A DNA stretch of 64,000 nt from JAGWBD01 sp965220615. Lineage in GTDB: Bacteria > Chloroflexota > Anaerolineae > Aggregatilineales > Phototrophicaceae. The notes under the pieces were generated by a model. It saw only the letters and a program-made list of their open reading frames with translations, was not told the origin of the DNA and searched no databases. The DNA lies in NCBI GenBank assembly GCA_965220615.1, contig CBDCQL010000001.1:496001-560000 (forward strand). Direction: 5' to 3'. Positions 62,380-64,000 of this stretch are shown here, one piece after another. Within the stretch, counting starts at the first letter, position 1. Each line of letters starts with the position of its first letter. The position numbers and the translations under genes were made by a program.

Positions 62380-63122
62380 ACGCCGCCCCGGTCGTCGAAC
62401 TGCGCGGCCTCAGGCGCGCCTTTGGCGCGGGCGAGCGCCGCCGCGTCGTGCTCAACGAAGTCGACCTGCGCGTGGACGAGGGCGAGTTTCTCGTCTTCCT
62501 TGGCCGCAGCGGAAGCGGCAAGAGCACGCTGCTCAACATGTTGAGCGGAATCGACCGGCCCGATTCCGGCACGGTGCGCATCGCCGGGCGCGACCTGGGC
62601 GCGCTGGGCGAACGCGCACTGACGCGCTTCCGCCGCGATCACATCGGCATCGTCTTCCAGTTTTTCAACCTGATCCCCATTCTGACCGTGCTGGAGAACG
62701 TGGTGCTGCCCGCGGAACTGGCTGGCGAAGGCGGGTCGGCCCCCCGCGCCCGCGCCCGCGATCTGCTGGCGCAGACCGGCCTTGAGTCGCTGGCCGACCA
62801 GTTCCCGGACCTGCTCAGCGCGGGCGAACAGCAGCGCGTCGCCATCGCGCGCGCGCTGATCCGCGAACCGGCGCTCATCCTGGCCGACGAGCCCACCGGC
62901 AACCTTGACAGCGACAGCGCCGCGCGCGTCATGGACTTGCTGCTGAGCCTGACGCGCGACGCCGGCAAGACCCTGGTGATGGCCACCCACGATGCCGCCA
63001 CCCTGGATCTGGCCGACCGCGTGGGCCGTATAGAAGATGGCGCGCTGACGGTGACGGCGGGCGCGCGGCAGCGCCGGCCGGAGGTCATGGCGGGAGAGAC
63101 AGTCGCAGGAGGGGGCTCATGA
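62376..63122 (+). CDS. ABC transporter ATP-binding protein (LolD/MacB type), 248 aa
   Basis: Walker A GRSGSGKSTLLNML, Q-loop VFQFFNLIPILTVLENVV, signature LSAGEQQRVAIARAL (Ala replaces the usual second Gly), Walker B ALILADEPTGNLDSD and H-loop MATHDAATL. The DEPTGNLD and HIGIVFQFFNL patterns are those of the LolD/MacB exporter group. GTG start, overlapping both neighbours by four bases, so translational coupling with the permease and HEAT genes. Confidence 0.92.
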   Translation: MNAAPVVELRGLRRAFGAGERRRVVLNEVDLRVDEGEFLVFLGRSGSGKSTLLNMLSGIDRPDSGTVRIAGRDLGALGERALTRFRRDHIGIVFQFFNLIPILTVLENVVLPAELAGEGGSAPRARARDLLAQTGLESLADQFPDLLSAGEQQRVAIARALIREPALILADEPTGNLDSDSAARVMDLLLSLTRDAGKTLVMATHDAATLDLADRVGRIEDGALTVTAGARQRRPEVMAGETVAGGGS

Positions 63123-63541
63123 GCAGGCCGGACCGCTCACAAATCCGCCAGTACTTGAGCGAACTGGGCGATTACAACAAGAAGCGCCGGCGCAGCGCCG
63201 TCATGAAACTGGGCCTGGCCGGCGGCGACGAGGCCGTCAAGGCGCTGATCATGGCGCTGCAGAACCGTAACGAAGACCTCATCGTGCGCGGCCGCGCGGC
63301 GCTCATGCTGGGGCGCCTGGGGGATACCCGCGCCGTGCAGCCGCTCATCAACGCGCTGGACGCGCCCGGCATGCAGACGCCCCTGCACGCGGCGCGCTCG
63401 CTGGGCCGCCTCGGCGACGACCGCGCCATCGAACCCCTGTTGCTGATCGCGGGTTCCGCCGACGGCAAGCTGCGCGCGGCGGCCATGGAAGCGTTGCAGC
63501 GCCTCGGCTGCGACGCCGAGCCGGCCGGTCCGGAGGCCTGA
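63119..63541 (+). CDS. HEAT-repeat protein, 140 aa
   Basis: Three to four PBS-lyase/HEAT units: GLAGGDEAVKALIMALQNRN, GRAALMLGRLGDTRAVQPLI, AARSLGRLGDDRAIEPLLLI and AAAMEALQRLGC. HEAT repeats form a binding surface. It is inserted between the ATPase and a MacB/FtsX-like permease, with ATGA overlap, so it may scaffold or regulate this transporter. Confidence 0.85.
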   Translation: MSRPDRSQIRQYLSELGDYNKKRRRSAVMKLGLAGGDEAVKALIMALQNRNEDLIVRGRAALMLGRLGDTRAVQPLINALDAPGMQTPLHAARSLGRLGDDRAIEPLLLIAGSADGKLRAAAMEALQRLGCDAEPAGPEA

Positions 63542-63596
63542 ACCCGATAGCTCCGGCAGCGCGCATCCGTAACGCAGCGCAGGAGCCCGCCGCCTC

Positions 63597-64000
63597 GTGA
63601 TTCTGCGTCTGGTACAGCGCTCCCTGGCGCAGCGCTTCCTGCAGTCCATCCTGCTGCTGGTGGGTGTGGCGCTCGGCGTGGCCATGGTGATCGCCATCGA
63701 CCTCGCCAACAGCGCCGCCAGCCAGGCCTTCGCCCTCAGCGCGAGCAGCGTGCGCGGGCGCGCCACGCACAGCATTGCCGGCGGGCCGGGCGGCCTGCCC
63801 ACGGCGCTCTACACGCAGTTGCGCCGCGAGGCCGGCCTGCGCAACGCTGCGCCGGTGATCAGTCGCCAGGTGCGCGTCGACGGCCTCGGCGAGCGCGCCC
63901 TGCGCCTGCTGGGCGTGGACCCCTTCGCCGAGGCGCCTTTCCGCGACTATCTGACGGAGGGCGGCAGCATCGACCTGCGCATCTTCACGCGCCTCGTCAG
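63597..64000 (+). CDS. MacB/FtsX-like ABC transporter permease (C-terminus outside window)
   Basis: The first ~134 codons are present. From GTG 63597 (AGGAG 11 bases upstream) the product reads VILRLVQRSLAQRFLQSI, then one membrane segment LLLVGVALGVAMVIAIDLAN, and an extracytoplasmic MacB-type periplasmic core domain (REAGLRNAAPVISRQVRVDG, ERALRLLGVDPFAEAPFRDY). It fits the LolD/MacB ATPase upstream. Truncated by the window edge. Confidence 0.85.
   Translation, partial: MILRLVQRSLAQRFLQSILLLVGVALGVAMVIAIDLANSAASQAFALSASSVRGRATHSIAGGPGGLPTALYTQLRREAGLRNAAPVISRQVRVDGLGERALRLLGVDPFAEAPFRDYLTEGGSIDLRIFTRLV

Overview
The window is GC-rich, densely coded DNA with short intergenic gaps and many GTG/TTG starts. 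Gene content suggests a bacterium of the phylum Chloroflexota, probably an Anaerolineae/Caldilineae-like lineage. The clues are an R3H/AAA ATPase of the Ycf45 type, SH3 proteins with a Cys-rich 'GYWAF' motif, several carbohydrate ABC importers with GH32-like enzymes, a bacterial L10 leader, and no outer-membrane biogenesis genes. No rRNA gene or dnaA is present, so the lineage is an inference.

Layout. 0-11.6 kb is mostly housekeeping: a membrane-anchored beta-propeller-like protein (cut by the window edge), tRNA-Ser, a CPBP protease, an M23 peptidase with SH3-like modules, a nitrilase, a methyltransferase-HNH fusion, rplJ-rplL with its autoregulatory leader, tmk, an R3H ATPase and a GNAT-like protein. 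11.8-15.3 kb is a lower-GC accessory island. It holds tRNA-Lys, a methyltransferase-Mrr nuclease fusion, a damaged tRNA sharing a 35-bp exact repeat with tRNA-Lys, a DGQHR-domain protein and a small ORF. 15.4-32.1 kb is a carbohydrate region of two divergent gene sets around a LacI regulator. On the minus strand are lacI, a myo-inositol-1-phosphate synthase, a PfkB kinase, a Gfo/Idh/MocA oxidoreductase, an epimerase, a ribose-type ABC importer and a GH32-like enzyme. On the plus strand are a MalFG-type importer, a GH127-like enzyme and an HpcH/HpaI aldolase. Both promoters have near-consensus -35/-10 boxes with the same 14-bp palindrome over the predicted transcription start, so one repressor probably governs both sets and itself.

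32-41.6 kb holds an SH3-HEXXH secreted protein, then a compact operon: SDR, M24 peptidase-like protein, E2, fused E1, GMC oxidoreductase and an agmatinase-family enzyme. 41.6-56 kb is maintenance and stress: RecD2-like helicase, metallophosphoesterase, Sua5, ClpC, ABC-F ATPase, MBL hydrolase, glycosyltransferase, Fur and HtpG. Between the ABC-F and MBL genes (51.0-51.3 kb) is a non-coding, AT-richer stretch with about ten DnaA-box-like 9-mers and a 10-bp-periodic GCGAW repeat. This is a strong candidate replication origin. 56-64 kb contains a NYN gene broken by an in-frame TGA, a second GH32-like enzyme lacking the usual acid/base Glu, a low-GC TIR/deoxyribosyltransferase-like gene overlapping a third DNA methyltransferase, and an ABC efflux-type operon running off the window.

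Most interesting: the oriC-like region, the tRNA-repeat-bounded restriction-modification cassette with its paralogue carrying a different nuclease module, the double LacI operator, and the inositol-phosphate synthase inside a sugar operon.
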